Assembly (NCBI GenBank): GCA_027605045.1
Contig: JAQFWX010000093.1
Location: 1-64,000, forward strand
From: Phallus indusiatus
Taxonomy: Eukaryota; Basidiomycota; Agaricomycetes; Phallales; Phallaceae
Direction of reading: 5' to 3'
DNA length: 64,000 nucleotides
The position numbers and the translations under genes were made by a program. Positions 23,950 through 37,400 of the stretch are shown here, in pieces. The stretch's first letter is position 1; each line of letters starts with the position of its first letter. The notes under the pieces are model-generated. The model was not told where the DNA came from. It saw only the letters and a program-made list of their open reading frames with translations, and searched no databases.

Positions 23950-26900
23950 TATACCCCTGATTGCAGAGCACCATTAAAGTAAGCTACTCTTTGTTATTCC
24001 CGTGCCTGTGTTCTCAAAACTGCATTACCCCAAATTCTATTTGTGGTCTTACTGTATGACGCGTCCGTAACGAATAGGTTGCACAACTTTGAGGGTTTGA
24101 ATAATAGTAAGTACTGAAGTTTCAGCTTAATCTTCATACAGTATCTACATTTATCAGAACGTCCAATCGTTACAAGACAAGCCCTTTAACGATTTATTTT
24201 GTTGATAGCAGCTGCCGTGGGCGGTTGGTGTGTATGTTATATGTTTCTCGGTACATAAATCGACTCATCTCTCCCATTTGCGAATATCGGCCAACGATGA
24301 CTTTTATAGACAAACAAAAAGCGCTGAAATATGATGGCCTATAAATACTTGCCCCCCTTGACAGTACGAATGTTACGAGCGCAAAACCACGCCGCACGCG
24401 GCCTCAAAGCCGTGGGTATTCAAGCTTAAGGGCCCACTTTGCAAAGTAATGTCTCTAGTTCTATCGGTATGTCTGATAATTACTACTCATACAGGTTTGT
24501 GAATGGACGTTTAAAGCTGAAAGCCTGGAAGGCCGGAGTTGGCTGATTTATAGCACCGGATTTTCGCCAGTCGATCAACACCGTACAGGTATATACTGGT
24601 GTGCAAATCCTCGGAAGTATAAACGTCCGTGTAATTTTCCGCAAACCGCATTTCCTTCATCTCGGCAAACTTTTACACGCTGCGTGTGCTTTGAGTCAGC
24701 CTTGAGCACGTAAGTAACTACGCATACGGCATGTAATTTTAGTGATCTTATCCGAGCCATAATCTCGCAGATTCGGCTTGAATCCCACAGAAAAAAGCAT
24801 ACAGGAAAGTGATGACATTAGGGAGATTCAATTAGGCCGGAACGCTTTTATTGATGTCAACCCCCACCGCTTGGGAGGTGCCAGTAATCTAGGCTCGGGT
24901 TTTAGTTCCAGTCCTCACTAAATCGAAATCGCCGACTCCAACCTGATAAATTAGCATGTTATTGTCTTAACTTAACATCATAGCCAGACATAGAGAACGA
25001 AGAGAATATGACCCTTGGTCTGAGTCATCCTGCTTTCCGGAGGAACACTAGTCCACCATTTCACGGGGCTGTGCTCGCACTCCGTATGCCGCTCCACTGA
25101 CAATCAATTCAGGTGGGTGTTGCATGCTGTCGTTGTAGAAGATAACTACAAGTAAAATTGTTGAGTAGTGATCGGTCGCAGCCAGCCAAGCAATCAATTT
25201 CGTCGGAAATATCAAAAAAACGCTAGACTTCGTTCGCAACCCGAACTTCGATGTCATGGATATTGTGATTGAGGTACAGTACCGTTATTCTTTTAAAATA
25301 AACTTTGGTAGCATACAGCTGAACGCCATAGTTTAATTAAAGTCGGGGATCTCGGTTTCCGGAACACAACACGATATTCGCCGAAGACAACCTAGCAATA
25401 ATCTCTCAAAAGCCACATCAACTCTGCTTGTCCTCGTAAAATAGGATTGTACTAACAGCTGGTTATAGCATCATGGTGTCTCTCAAAGGTTGAGTGCGCA
25501 ACTCGTTAATGGTCCTGACCCAGGCGTCGCAACTTCGAAATTGGAACAACAACCCTGACCTTCCCCGAAAATAGCACGCTCTGCTGCATGTCCCTAGATT
25601 TGATTGGCTCGGGGTAAAGGCATTGGAAGGTAAGCATGATTTTGTGTCATAAATGATCAGTGACGCATTAGACCTCAAAGTGGCATCAAAAAATTGAAGG
25701 GTTAATCTGACTTGTTTTTCTTCACTACACTACAACTTGGAAGCCGATACTCGTGGCAGCTCAGTTTAGAAAGATCTATCAGCCTTATGATCTCCAATAT
25801 ATCCCGGCAATGATGGTTGCTCAATTCCGCTAAAGTTAGTACTATGAGAATGCCCTGCAGTGTTACTATGAATTGATCACCTCGGAACTTTCAGTCTAGC
25901 GATGAGTTCCACGTTTTTGGTCTCAGTTGCCACATCTCCTCATTCTGGAGTCAGGTAATGCAACCAACCACCTGCATCAGAAGGATTCGCAACCCAGTCA
26001 TGGTTTCAAGGAACATGGGTAGAGATTGATAAAGTCACCATGATCAAAAGTCAATCTCCCACCAAATGTCGTGCAGCCAGCTCTCAATGAGTGTTGGCTG
26101 CATTGGCCCTTGCGTATTAATGTATTGGATTTTCCAGTCAAAATTGAGGTGAGGTGTCTCCTTGATATACATTATCTCCGTGTAGTTACAAAGTGCAGTG
26201 TACATGGATTCGTAGGGGACGTCGGGACGACGACTTGCAAATACAAAATACATATCGATAACCGACGAGCATCAGACCGCTCAATGCATCTTGTACTTGC
26301 AATCAAATTAACATTGCCCAAAGGCTGTACTCAGTGATGAAGTGCATGTTATCGGATAAACCAACAGGGCACGATTTTCAGGCATATTAGAGCGGTAAAG
26401 GATAGCTTCAGGGTAAGCCTGAACACCATTTGAGATTCACAAATTTGTGAATCCGAGTACGGGGCGAGTACTGAGACGTTATCAGACGTGTTTATTAGGT
26501 TGTTATTTATTTTTTTGGAAGTCAATCGCGACGCATTGTTTTATCAAGTCTGATGGGTTACTTCAACACACTCGGAGGAGAATAATTGTTTCCAGCTTTA
26601 GGCTCCAGCCTGACGAAATTTTCAAATATACTGAACCGTGGTTACATTTCTGGACCGTGCTGCTGTGTTTGGGATCCCTCATCAGAGGTAAGTAGATAAA
26701 GTCCGCGCTGATCAGTTATAAAACGTGAGGCGAGATAACCGGTACCGGTAATCGATACTCATCAGCTCGTTCCTACCGCAGTAGCTTGAAGTTATCTGTT
26801 CTCTACTTGGCTGCACCTGGTACACATATCACAACCCTATCAGCCATTTGGCACGAGCCATAACCTCAGCTCCGTTCGCACCGCAGTTAGCAGTGCACTT

Positions 26901-29900
26901 TGGTTGGTTATTTATGTCCTGTGGATTAAGATTCGCGGAACTGTGCAAGGTTAGGATGTAAACCTACCAAACTCTGTAAGTACATGACGGCACATTGTTG
27001 TTAGCGTGGACATCTTCATGGCGTAGCATACATAAGGTCAGTAACGGCTGTCCCATCAAACTTCCTGGCGTTGCAGTCTTCTGGCTCAACAATCCTTGTG
27101 GTCTTCCCGATCATCATCAGCAATCTTTGACGTATGGAGAGTTGGCGTGTGGTCAGCAAGTTTCTTGACGGTCCAGGATCGGCCGTCAAAGTTCAAAGAT
27201 TCCTGTCGATCCGGATTTTCGGATTATCGGCTTCACTTGACGCTACGTAGTTTCCCTTTTTAAGGGTTAGTGTCCACTGTCAACGTGCTTCAGGAATCAG
27301 TATCAGTACTAGTCCCCTTGTGGTCCAGAAAGACTCGGGCGTTATTCGGGAATAATGCACATCGTATATTTAATTTCCCTTTTATTAGACCTCCAATTCG
27401 GCTAATACGCTATAGTGAATTCCATTGCTTTTAAAGAAATGAAGGAGTGGTGAACAAGAAAAGTGACATCGATTAATCGTAAATGGTTCTCTCCGTGTAT
27501 TGATATATTCAAGGCTTCCAATCAACCCAACGACGTTCACATCCGAAACACCTTGGCAATATGGTTATGACGCTCCCCCTTTTTATGCAGAACCACCGGT
27601 GCATCTTTCTTGAATTTAGTGAACGTCACGGGTAGTCAATAATCGACGGGTAGTAATGGTCGGTACAAGTTCCGAATTGTTTGAGGGCGACGTCATCACT
27701 GCATGCGCAAGCATTCTGATTTGCAAGAAGTTTGTTTACATGCTGACAAGGTGGTGACAAATATTAAAGTTTCAGGGCTATACATCCTTTACTATTTCTA
27801 AAACACAACGGCGTTTTGGCAATTGGGCAGTAAAACGAGAATCATGTGTAATCATAATAATCAACCAACAACAACAACGCTATAAAGCCACTCTAAAAAG
27901 GCATAAATATACGAAGAAGTTAAAAAACAGCCAAAGGGCTAATCATTAAGCCATTGCTTGTCGTGCCTATTATATGCCAATATGCAATCGGACGATGTGA
28001 AAAGTGTATTTGTTATTTGCTAATAGATACACGTTGTCAGAAACTGCTGATTGATGCGCGACGGAACGCATGATGCCTGAACACACGCTACGCGTAGTTA
28101 CTAGGGCTAGAGGGTATATTGTGATGTGCGATGTATATTTATGTATGTGTATGTCACGGTTGGGGCGGAACATGTCTTAGCGCTCGCGATTGGCCTTCTG
28201 AGAATCTTGATGGGTTGATTAAGGTGGAACTCTGTGGGATGTGAGTATTACTACATTTGAGATGAGTTCCTTAAAAAAGTATTATATTCACGACTTGGAG
28301 ACTCAAGACAGATTTGAGCTCGAAAGCAGATAATTTGGAGTTGGACTGAGAGGGATCTGTGATATGTAGATGGCAGAGTTAGCTTGAAGCTCAAGTAATG
28401 GTGCATGTCCGGGCTCGGATTTGAGCTTGAGCTTTTAGATCTTGAGACACATTAAGCGTCGGTGATCGGATGAAACCCAAGAGAACAAAGACTCATCTCT
28501 GCACGAATCCGAATCCGAATCAAATGGTCGCTAACGGAGACACCCATTGCAGATTGCGCGTGTAAAAAAATATACTAAACCATTTGCAACGACTCTTGAG
28601 ATCCAAATATATGGCTGTGCGGTTTTGCCTAGTGCCACTGAGCCGAGTTAATCAAAAATTCGGGACCTTGCTAAATGATGTCATGCAGCCGAACTGAAAC
28701 GCATCGTATGAACTATAGGAAACTTGTATCTTTGAAATACAAATTAAATGGGGGCCTTGTGGTCTGAGTCGACTCAGTTGAATACATCTTGAGGTGGTGG
28801 TGGTAATGGTGGTGGAGTTTAGAAGAACTAGTAGCGCCGGATTCAACCGCTGTTGTTCCGAGTCTTGAAGGTTGGTTGCTAATTATGCTTGTAACCTCAA
28901 TTCAAAATTAAAAATAAGCTCAAGTGAAGATCAAGTCGATACTCTTACTCCCCCTGAGTGTTCTTTGATTTACAGTGAAACTACGAGATAGTAGTTACTG
29001 TCAACTCCGAAAGACAAGCAACAAAAACGCAATCTGTTTCAGTCGCGATATAACGGTGTCCGAATTTGGTATACGTCCCGCTATCGGCGGCTTCTTCCTC
29101 CATTCCGTTCTCGCCTGTCGGGTTTCCGGCTCGGCTTCACAATAACCCGGCAGGTTTGAGTGAACGGATCAAAAGGGTTTAGTCAACACACACACACACC
29201 GGCTTTTCCGTTCTTTCGTTCAAAAGTCCTCCGATTGTGCAATAGGATGGAAAGCTTAGAGGCTGACGCGTTCTTCTCTCATCTTAATAGATGATAATGC
29301 TGTACATGAGTTATATTGAAATCATCGGTACCAAGACTGTTCCGGTGAGTCATTTTCGTTGTTAACTTGAGCTTCTTTCGCATGTTATGTACTGTAAACT
29401 GAATACTTACTTCCCGGGGCACATGCTTAACTATTGTATTCCGGGAGCCCCAGATATTTCAATTACGCTGAAAGCTACGAACATAGTAACCTTGAAGTAC
29501 AATGTAAGTCAGCCACTAGATTTCCGACTTACCCGAACTGATAGATGACCTCAGTAGTAATTGTATTTCAGCCAGAGGAAGGTGCACGACGTATTTAGAT
29601 ATCAATATAATCGTATAAGAGTTTTCTTTTCAAGTGCCCAACCTGGTTGAGGTTGAGGGGTATCAAAAGGCGTGCGTGTACTAAAACCGTCACAATCCTT
29701 ATTCCGTAAAGCTCCCTTTGAGAATGTAGACTGGTCTGTGTGTAAAACAAGCATCAGCAACAAGGTACGTCTACACTTAAGACAAGTTGATAACCAAACC
29801 GGACAAGGTGAACTGTCGGTTGTGCCGAGATATAACAATCGTGTGATGTGACCGCTGGCTCGATCTCAATTATTGAGCTGAAAGGAAAGGTGTGAACTTA

Positions 29901-31600
29901 AAGTGAGAGAAACCTAATTGAGTCTGGCAATGTGTTTGTGCATGATGGATTGAATTGGAACTCATTACTGGGTAATAGGTGATACATCTCCGTGCCAACA
30001 GAGTCTCAGGACCAGGAACGAAGGTACAGATGCGTGTCACCCAACGCAGCTCTAAAATACATACATATAAACGATACTTGGAACCCTGGGCACCAATGTA
30101 AATTGTTTGAATATACACGGCGTACAAAAGTAACACTTGCGCAATTAATTTATATGAAACAAGTAGTCCGATATCAAAGTCGACCCTGTTCACGTATGGT
30201 CCATTCTGCATATGTTCGTCATCTCCGTTCTTGCATCTCCGTTCTTGCTCAAGTCCCTGCGTCAACGTGAAAGGCCCAGATTCTTGAGCAAAGCCCGCAG
30301 ATACATACAAAATAATAAATCCGGTGTGCTTGGGAAGATTTAATTTGTGCTGTTTTTGTCAGACGGTCACATTGTTGATGGGCGATGGCCGGAGTTGTTG
30401 ATTTGGTGATCTGAAGGGGAAGGGGGTAGAGATGAACAAACCCCAACCATGTGAACCAGCCCCGGAGATAATTGACTATTGCCTTGGTATTTCTACCTCC
30501 CATCGTTTCGATAATGGTGCATAGCCAGGGCCAATGTCGGCATCGGGACTGATAGCGGTGGTATCGGTGCCAATTAAACTTTGTCATCGGAATCCAGACA
30601 AATCAGACACTTGCAATTTCCGTGTGTTCTCTTCAACCGGTGAACGACCAGTCAAGTCCAGATCGTCGTCTGGGGGGGGAGGATCATCTTGGGCACCATA
30701 TGAGAGCAGGGTATTGGAATACCAATCGATCGCTGTGTCGCCAGCGAATAGCCTTGGAATAGCCATGATCATCCTACCAGAGCAAGGATGTGTGTGAGAG
30801 AGAGGAGGGTGGAAGATAATCCTGGTTATGCTGCAGCATGCTGTGTTGTACCTTCTTTCACATGTGTCATAGTAAATTAAAGTGCCAGCCTGAGAAACGC
30901 AAAGGAAAAAGCTGAGACTTGAGGGTACCCTGTAGCTAGCATAGCAGCCTTAGCAGCCTGGTAGAACAGTGCAACATTGCGCTTAGTCATGTGCTGATGA
31001 GCAACTATGCAGCTCGTGTGCATTGGGGAGACAGAGGCCGAGGCCGAGGCCCGTATTGTTGTCGGGGTGGATCTCTAAACTTGGAAGGTACGGGACTCGG
31101 GGCCTCGGTGTGTAAGGTGAGAAATTCCGCGGGGGTACACTGTGTACAATTACGCACGAGTTGCTAGTGCATTTTTGAGACAATGAATCTAAGGACAGCA
31201 ACCAAACGAAAGAAAAAAAAACTTATCATAATTGTACAATTTATGTTTGTTCCAAGTTTCCGCCAGGGTGTACCAAGAGATACGCCAAAAGACAGGCTGA
31301 AGCGATGTCGCTGTTGGTGTGCAGTAGTGTGTGTTACCTATGAGTTGAATTCTTTATGTTTAAGCATATTATTATCTAATCGGGTTCACCACCGTCGATG
31401 CCCGGGCGCCAGTCGTGGTTTCTGAATCTGAATCTGAATCTGAAATTCCACCCAGAAAAAAATAAATAAGTAAATAAAATATTGTATAATATAGAATAAT
31501 AATTTCTTTGATAATAAATAAAATGTAAAATAAATTGATTTGAAAATAAATAAATGAGATAATGCGTATGTAATACACCAACCTATATATAATAATTTCA
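23950..31600. other. Long gene-poor stretch
   Basis: No gene recognised on either strand. Minor structure includes a perfect 20-bp palindrome at 26434-26453, a short CA repeat near 29187-29201 and a TGAATC tandem near 31423-31446. The 29250-29345 area has a short start (MLYMSYIEIIGTKTVP) before a GTGAGT donor but no convincing downstream exon. Confidence 0.4.
26434..26453. repeat. Perfect 20-bp palindrome
   Basis: GATTCACAAATTTGTGAATC is its own reverse complement over all 20 bases. It sits alone in gene-poor DNA; it may be a dimeric protein-binding site, the junction of two inverted ends, or chance. Confidence 0.7.
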
Positions 31601-31790
31601 GGGCAATACACACTCGGAATCTCTCCTCCTCCTCAGTCGTCCACCCCGTCGAATCTCTGGTGCTCGTCGTCTCCAACAACGCGCTCTCTCGTCCTGTCCT
31701 GTCCTTTTTCTTCTCGCTTCTATCTCTCGCTGCCAGGCAGACTTTCATCCACCCACTCTATCACTCGCACCATTTAACTACCCCCACCAC

Positions 31791-31798
31791 ATATATAA
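31791..31798 (+). promoter_or_regulatory. TATA box of the SFP1-like gene
   Basis: ATATATAA at 31791, followed by a CT-rich, roughly 300-base leader without a single ATG up to the start codon at 32107. The absence of upstream ATGs supports both this promoter placement and the chosen start. Pyrimidine-rich leaders are common in strongly expressed fungal genes. Confidence 0.55.
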
Positions 31799-32106
31799 AG
31801 CAACCACATATATTGAGCCTTTTCGGTCCCCCGACTTTCTCCTACTTCCAAAGCAAAGCGAGTGCTTTATTAATCTCAATTTCGCTGCAGAGCTTGCGAG
31901 TTCTTTGGCGAATATTTCATAAGCCTCTTCTTGTGCGTGCAACATATACATACATACATCCAAGTTTTAATCTCGGTTGACTCATTCGCCTATAGACCCT
32001 TGACTTCAATTCAAGAACGAGAATCTGGTCGTAAACAGCGACGACGACAATACCAATATCAACACCGTTTACTACTACTACTACCACTACTTCCACCTCT
32101 CATACC

Positions 32107-35100
32107 ATGTCGTCCACCACCAACGCCACATCCTCTGCTATCTCAATCTTCCCTAATAATCGTCAAGGCCAAAGCCACAACAACAACAACAACAACATCA
32201 ACCATCACAGCCAAACTCCGTCTCAAGCTCACTCTCACTCTCAACGACGCTCCACAGTAACGCCTACCGCTACCGCCACTACTGCCACGAAGCCCCTTCC
32301 CATGGTCGGCGTAGGTGTTGGAGTAGGAGGAGGAGGGGGAATTGGCGTCGGCCTCGATATTGATTACGATATGTCGATGGGCATGAGCATGAGCATGGGT
32401 ATGGGCGTGAATATGAATATGGGGATGGGAATGGGTGCGGGTGATCTTGATATGCATATCGGTAGCTATCATGCCATAGACATGGATATGGCTATGTCAT
32501 CCGAAGATCAACAACAACAGCACCTCATGTCATGGTCTCCTCGTCCCACCAATTCGTTCCAAAATAGGTTTTATCCTGCAGCCAGCCCAGGATCGTTATT
32601 CAACCCCATTGCGTAAGTGTCACTCATCCTTTTGATGTGATATGGTTGGCTTATTTTTATTATTATCTGTATTCACTAGAATGCCAGCTCCGAATCTCTC
32701 TTCTTCCCCAATTCCCATCAACTCTCGGAAATCTTCGAATAACGCCATGAATGCAGCCTTAGCGTCTGCTAAATTATCCGGCGCTTTCAAAACTGGTTCG
32801 TCTTCCAAGCACACTCGTCGCGCACAGCCTCGTCGAAGCAGAGCTAGCCAAAATACTGCAGAGCGTGGTGGTGCAGACGGAAGCGGAAACGGAGACGGAG
32901 AAGGCGAAGACGGTGGGAATGCCGAAGACGGCTTGGACGGTTCAGAAGAAGAAGACGACAACCCTGATGTCGATAGAGATTCCGAAGCTCCCAACTCTCT
33001 CACTGTATCCGCCCAGGGGGGCAATTATGTCTGCTGCGGCGTCACTTTGCCAGACTTGCACGCTTTGGTCGACCATTTTGAAAATGCTCATGTTCACGTT
33101 ATTGCATCTCCTTCGTTCGAAGCTCTCTCGGCTGGAATGGGCATGACCTCAGCACCCAATGTCGTTGTGCCTCCGCCATCGGCGTCTGGCAATCATAATT
33201 CCAATAACAATCATAATAATGCAGTCACTCCTTCTGGCAACGTCTCAACCTTTGCCGCATCAGTAACTTCAGCCACCGCCACGTCGACGACGGCAACATC
33301 AACTTCATCATCTTCTACCACGCCTTCTTCCGCTTCTCCATATGAATTCCCGGCTCCACCTTTTGACACCGATGATATGGATATTTCGCTTTCCGATGAC
33401 GGCCCGTCGCCTTCTCCGCCACTAACGCCAGCCACTACGCCCAGTCCTACTACCTCGGCATTTGACCCTATCCGGGTTGTGTATCACCATCATCCCGCGG
33501 GTGTCAACATGGGAATGGGCGGTGTCGGATCTGCTGTTGGTGCCGGTGTTGGCGTATCTGGCTATGGAATGGGCAGCATGCGAAGTGCCGGTGCGACGTT
33601 CACAATGGGAGGTTACGGTGGAATGAACTCGGGAGCTCAATATCTTTCGCCTACGACTGTATTATCAGTTTCATCTTCCTCTTCGTCTGCAGCTGCTTCC
33701 GCCGCCGCCGCCGGCGGTGGCAGTGCGGGTATGCCATTACCATACTTCCGACCGAGTACATATTCGTCTCTCGCGGGCGGAAATGGGCCGATAATGAATA
33801 TGAATCACCATCATCACCATCATCTTACACCTGTTGCAGCATTCAATCGATATGCGGGTTATTCCGATTACTCGTCCCAGTTACCCGGTACGGATCCTAG
33901 TCCGACGTATCCATATTCAACCTCCACATCGGTGGGAAAATTGCACAGCGGCGCCAGCTCTGGATCTGGTTCGGCGAATGGCGTGTACCACCCCCATCAC
34001 CATCTTGGGGGGAATGTTAACGGCGTCAATGGTAGCTCGGCTGCGACAGGTTACAGCGCAGCAGGAGCAGCGCCAACTGCCTCGTGTCTCTCGCCCGCTT
34101 TGTTGTTTTCATCAAGTACTGAGGCATCGCCGCTCAACACTCCATCGTCATCAAGGACCGGGTCACCCGTTGATGGGCAGCATCAATCATCTCACGCGCG
34201 CACGTCCACATCAGCACTTCCAAAAGGCACACTACCTCTACACCCGTCTTCGTCATCATCTACCTCGAACACTGGGTCATCCACTTCGATCGCGCCATCC
34301 AGACGGACACCGCCACCGTCGTCGTTACCCTCCACAGCTACCGCCGCCGGCTCTTCCTCATCATCATCCAGCCACCACCCGCTCAGCAAACCATTCAAGT
34401 GCCCGAAACCAGGCTGCAACAAATCGTACAAGCAACAAAACGGCTTGAAATACCATTTATCCCATGGTCAGTGTAATTTTGCACCGCGAGATCCTGAGGT
34501 GGAGAAGTTGAGTGAGCAGGAGCGGGAAAAGAGGATGAGACCTTTTGTGTGTAAGGTGCCGGTTGCGGTGCCTTCCGGTGGAAGTACTGGTGGGAATGGG
34601 AATGGGTCGACAGGTGCAGCAGCTGGTGCGGCGGCGGGTGGAAGCGCCGCCAGTAATGTGAATGGTGCGGGTAATGGTGTATATGTAGAGTGTGGAAGAC
34701 GGTATAAGAATATGAACGGGCTTAGTGAGTTATAGTGTTTTCTTTTACTGAAATATAGTCTTTTTTGAATCCCGTGCTAATTCGCTCGTTTTTGCTTTTT
34801 TTTTTTCTTTCTGTGATCTTCGTCTGCTATCTCTATCTGTCTATCTCTTCTCTCTATCTTGAACCTACCGCACAACCTATGAAATCTCTCTCTGATGACA
34901 TCGGTTAACTCAATGGTTCGCAAATGATGTGTTTGCGCACGATTTCAGGATATCACTACCAGCATACAGGCGAGCACGGCGCGATCGGACTGGAGATGCT
35001 CGCGCAGGGGAGACATCCACTACCTGATCTGCCGTCCGGCTACTCGCATTCGCATTCTCACTCCAACTCAAGCTCGACTTCCCTCTCTCGCTCGGACTCG

Positions 35101-35766
35101 AAATCGGGTTCGGGACTCTCGACTCCTACTTCTCCTATCACCCCAAATAACACAACCTCCTCCTCAACAACAACGACAAGTTCTGCCGCGTCGCCATCTA
35201 CCATTGCATCCTCACCTAGTATCATCCTACCAGCTATCAACACTTCCATTCTCACAATACCAAGCGCACCTACCTCTACCTCAGCATCATCACCGACGCC
35301 TATTCTTTCAGCATCCTCACCGCATCTTTCGCCTTCGCCTATCCTTTCAGTACCCGCAACACCAGTCACACCCTCCCCCGTCTCGCCTCATCCTCCTCAC
35401 CACCCTCACCCGCTCCGAATCTCCAACTCAGTATCAGCCTTGATATCGTCGTCTTCTTCCTCTTCATCAACACCGCCGTCATCGTCATCTCTATCAATGC
35501 CTCCCTCGCCGAGTCGATTCGGTAGTAACGGGAGTAGCAGTCTCGCATATGGGGGACCCCTCGCAAACGGCTTTGCAGGCTCAGGAGTCGGTGCTAATGG
35601 AAATGGATACGCCACCATCGGAAAGTCGATATCGTACCCTTCGTCCCCTGTTTCATCGTCGGTGCTGCAGTCGCCTTCGCAGCAACAGCAGCACCAGCAA
35701 GGTGTCCAGTCGATTGTGCCGTTGCATCTGATGTCTCAGTATTATCGGTACCCGACTGGGCAGTAG
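32107..35766 (+). CDS. SFP1-like C2H2 zinc-finger transcriptional regulator (3 exons)
   Basis: Likely nuclear regulator of growth/ribosome-biogenesis genes by analogy with yeast Sfp1. Exons are 32107-32612, 32680-34724 and 34949-35766; 3369 nt, 1122 residues, phases consistent. The first part is low complexity: Asn, His, Met-Gly, Ser, Pro and Ala tracts. A degenerate finger conserved in this family lies at C287-C288...H301...H306 (CCGVTLPDLHALVDHFE). Finger 1 is C743-x4-C748-x12-H761-x2-H764 (KCPKPGCNKSYKQQNGLKYH). Finger 2 is C793-x46-C840-x12-H853-x2-H856 (ending CGRRYKNMNGLRYHYQH). The C-C knuckle of finger 2 is interrupted by about 42 extra Gly/Ala/Ser/Asn residues. The intron at 34725-34948 (224 nt) falls between Leu850 and Tyr852, within the Arg851 codon, before the two histidines, and is long for this genome. 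The C-terminal third is Ser/Pro-rich and probably unstructured. Confidence 0.88.
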
Positions 35767-37400
35767 GCGTTGGGCGCAAGTGTGTCAAGTTTGGCTTTAG
35801 CCGTTCTCGATGGAATCGTCGTAGAAGGGGAAAGCTTGATTGGTAGCTGAAGGGTTGCGGAGACGTGTGTATGTAGTGTGGTGGTAGTGATGGTGGTGGT
35901 GTAGGACTTGTGGCAGGAACATGAGTCTGAAACGAAGAGAGAGAGAGAGAAAGGAGAGAGAGGAAGGAAGGTCTTTGAGTCGTGGTTTGCGCTGCGCTGC
36001 AGCAGTTTGTGTGCTGGTTTTGCTGGTATTGCTGGAACATTCTATCACGGAAAAGCAGAGAACAATTGATTATTAAAAACACAAAAAAGCATAAAACATA
36101 ATCCTGTTTCTTCTTTTGCGCTGTATTCCTATTCTAATCATTGTCTTCACCATCATCATTATCACCCTCGTCATCATCACCATCACCATACATCCATACA
36201 TCCATATTCCCCCCTCTCTTGGGACGCCTTTTTCTTTTCCAAAAGTACCTTTTTTTGTTTTTGTTTTTTTTACCCTACCCTACTTCTACACCATCATCAT
36301 CATCGTATCCTATACATCCTTCCGTCGTGTGTCAATGTGCCTCGATTATTACCTCCCAAGAAGTCGTATCCCCGAACAAAAATTAATTCCTAGTTTTTTC
36401 TCTTTCCTATTTTCACGATTTAGCCCTTCCTCTTGCTCTCTGCTTGACACTTGACACATCCTGCCTCGCTTTTTGGACCGACCCTGTCTTTCGGTTATCA
36501 CGCACCCGCCTCTCCTCCCCCACGCCTCATGACCATCATCCGACTCTCGCTATTGACCTCTCCTTCTGCAGGGAAAACAGCTTGGCCCTAACAGTACCGT
36601 CTGTCCATGTTTCCTTTTAGCCCTGCTTGCTACATGGCTACTTTCGGCTGTTTCAACCCTTGCCCCTGAGGGGATCAGCATGCACAACAACTCCACCCCT
36701 TCTTCCTTCTCCGGCGCACGCTCGAACTGATTCGTTTTCCCTTCCTCTTACCATTGTCTCTCTCTATCTGGCTGGCTGGATCGCCCTTTACCATCCCCTC
36801 CTATATCAGAATATACAAATGTATTATCATCTCCTTGTATTATCAATTTATCACCACCATCGCGATTGCCGAAGAGTCCATCGATATCATTAGTCCAGTC
36901 GTCCAGTTCATCTCATATGGGTCTTCTTCCCTTCTTCATTCTACGTGGGCAACACATGGCAAACAGCACGTGAATAATATGAAGGGCCCGTGAATCTTTG
37001 CCTTCAGCTCGGCTTTTCGCTCCCCTCTCCCTTGTGAAAAAAAAAAGAAAACTGGATCTATCTTTACGGATTATTTTTCTTTACGTGATTTATCAACTCA
37101 ACTCGAAGGGTGGTCGGTCCTCTCTAATTCCTCGCTGTGTTTTTTTCTATCTCCTTTTGCTCTTCCGTTGAATCTTTTTCCCTGGGTCTTTTCTGTTTTC
37201 GATTTCCTTCTCTATCTCTATCTCGCTTATATCTTTTTTCGAGTTGCCTTTTTGTTTTCTTTTTTTTACGTTGCTCTCCAGCCATATACCGCATCATCTT
37301 ATCGTATACGTCTTAATTCCACTCAACCCAAAAGGAAGGCTGTATCCTACACTACACTACATTACGCTTCATTTGATTTTTCACTAGACTAATTGTGTTA
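35767..37400. other. Pyrimidine-rich tract downstream of the SFP1-like gene
   Basis: A GA repeat at about 35935-35965 is followed, from roughly 36100 to 37400, by strongly C/T-rich plus-strand DNA with many CTCTCT/TTTTC runs. It could be an unusually long 3' untranslated region, or the promoter/leader of an unrecognised transcript. Open frames within it are composition artefacts. Confidence 0.5.

Noticed and set aside
29247..29345. Possible small mitochondrial protein start (MSYIEIIGTKTVP) before a GTGAGT donor.
   Set aside because: No downstream exon continuing a known family was found.
30584..30772. 62-residue minus-strand frame with a proline/aspartate run.
   Set aside because: No homologous motif, no neighbouring exon or promoter evidence.
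31660..32260. Overlapping open frames upstream of the SFP1-like start.
   Set aside because: They start at non-ATG codons; the leader from the TATA box to 32107 contains no ATG.
35594..36082. Long minus-strand open frames over and behind the 3' end of the SFP1-like gene.
   Set aside because: They mirror Ser/Pro-rich coding and GA/CT repeats; no motifs or splice structure.
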